NCBI GenBank assembly: GCA_016288255.1
Contig: JAEEYS010000083.1
Location: 1-5,273, forward strand
Reading direction: 5' to 3'
Length of the DNA: 5,273 bases
Origin: Bacillota bacterium
GTDB lineage: Bacteria > Bacillota > Tb-RUG-66
Shown: piece after piece, positions 4,887 through 5,273 of the stretch
Numbering within the stretch: position 1 is the first letter of the stretch
How the letters are laid out: every line of letters starts with the position of its first letter
Translations under genes and position numbers: made by a program
Notes under the pieces: model-generated
What the model saw: the letters and a program-made list of their open reading frames with translations, nothing else
Database searches by the model: none
Told to the model about the DNA's origin: nothing

Positions 4887-5273
4887 ATGAAGAAAATACT
4901 GGTTCTGTTTTTAATTTTAGCTGTAATCTTTACGGTAACAGCTTGTAGTGGTGAGTCGGGAGAAAGAGAAGAAAATCATGACGAAACGACAGAAGAACAG
5001 CCAGGATTTGACGCGACAAAGTTTGAATGGATGAATACTACTAGCATAGAGGGAAATCAAACGTTTGTATATTATACTAGTGAAGTAGACAAATCCGCAT
5101 TGGTAGCACATGCAAGGAGTTTGCCGTGGGAAAAAGGAAAACTTTTATATTCAGTTTACTATAATGATAAAAATAAGGTGCCGGATAACAGTGAATTTAG
5201 TCAAGATGATCTAGGTTATTTATCTCTATTAGAAAAAAACAAAGATGGGAAAATTTTTCAATATGTTAAAACG
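4887..5273 (+). CDS. Putative lipoprotein, 3' truncated by window (129 residues visible)
   Basis: The start is ATG with AGAGGAG (4873-4879) at 7-nt spacing. The protein begins M-K-K-I followed by a hydrophobic stretch, and a lipobox-like V-T-A-C puts the lipid-modified cysteine at residue 20. The mature protein starts with an acidic, flexible tether (S-G-E-S-G-E-R-E-E-N-H-D-E-T-T-E-E, residues 21-37). A mixed charged and aromatic region follows (F-E-W-M-N, Y-Y-T-S-E-V-D, W-E-K-G-K-L-L-Y-S-V-Y-Y-N-D) that I do not recognise as any named domain. The frame is still open at the last base. It lies 38 nt after the SLH/CHAP protein with no terminator or clear promoter between, so co-transcription is likely, and a shared surface role is possible. 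Membrane-anchored extracytoplasmic location is well supported. Function is unknown. Confidence 0.85.
   Translation, partial: MKKILVLFLILAVIFTVTACSGESGEREENHDETTEEQPGFDATKFEWMNTTSIEGNQTFVYYTSEVDKSALVAHARSLPWEKGKLLYSVYYNDKNKVPDNSEFSQDDLGYLSLLEKNKDGKIFQYVKT

Overview
The window looks like a stretch of chromosome from an anaerobic, Gram-positive Bacillota, most likely a clostridial gut-type organism. The signs are AGGAGG-type ribosome binding sites before every complete gene, moderately AT-rich DNA with A/T-rich intergenic regions, a clostridial-type short-chain flavodoxin, DUF2325 and DUF3793 proteins, and a secreted protein anchored by S-layer homology (SLH) domains. All genes lie on the + strand. 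I see no tRNA, rRNA, insertion sequence, CRISPR array or phage gene.

Region 1 (1-490): the C-terminal part of a fumarylacetoacetate hydrolase / 2-keto-4-pentenoate hydratase (MhpD-like) family enzyme, cut by the window edge and closed by a perfect 13-bp hairpin terminator.

Region 2 (about 540-2110): a three-gene unit encoding DUF2325, DUF3793 and flavodoxin. A promoter at 542-570 is followed at the predicted transcription start by a palindrome (578-593) that matches the DtxR/IdeR iron-box consensus at 16 of 19 positions. A second palindrome with the same GTTAG-N6-CTAAC core lies at 635-650, and a terminator-like hairpin (605-624) sits between the two. Flavodoxin is the classic replacement for ferredoxin when iron is short, so the layout reads as an iron-starvation operon in which the two DUF proteins share the regulon. 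This is the most interesting part of the window. The operon ends in a strong terminator at 2082-2111.

Region 3 (2132-5273): an extended -10 promoter and a leader of about 120 nt precede an 852-residue secreted modular protein. Its order is signal peptide, CHAP-like cysteine peptidase/amidase domain, two 107-residue Listeria-Bacteroides (InlB B-type) repeats, ricin-type beta-trefoil, Pro-rich linker and three SLH modules. It is probably a cell-surface-attached peptidoglycan or peptide hydrolase. A lipoprotein gene starts 38 nt downstream, probably in the same transcript, and runs off the right edge. No intergenic stretch exceeds 300 bases.
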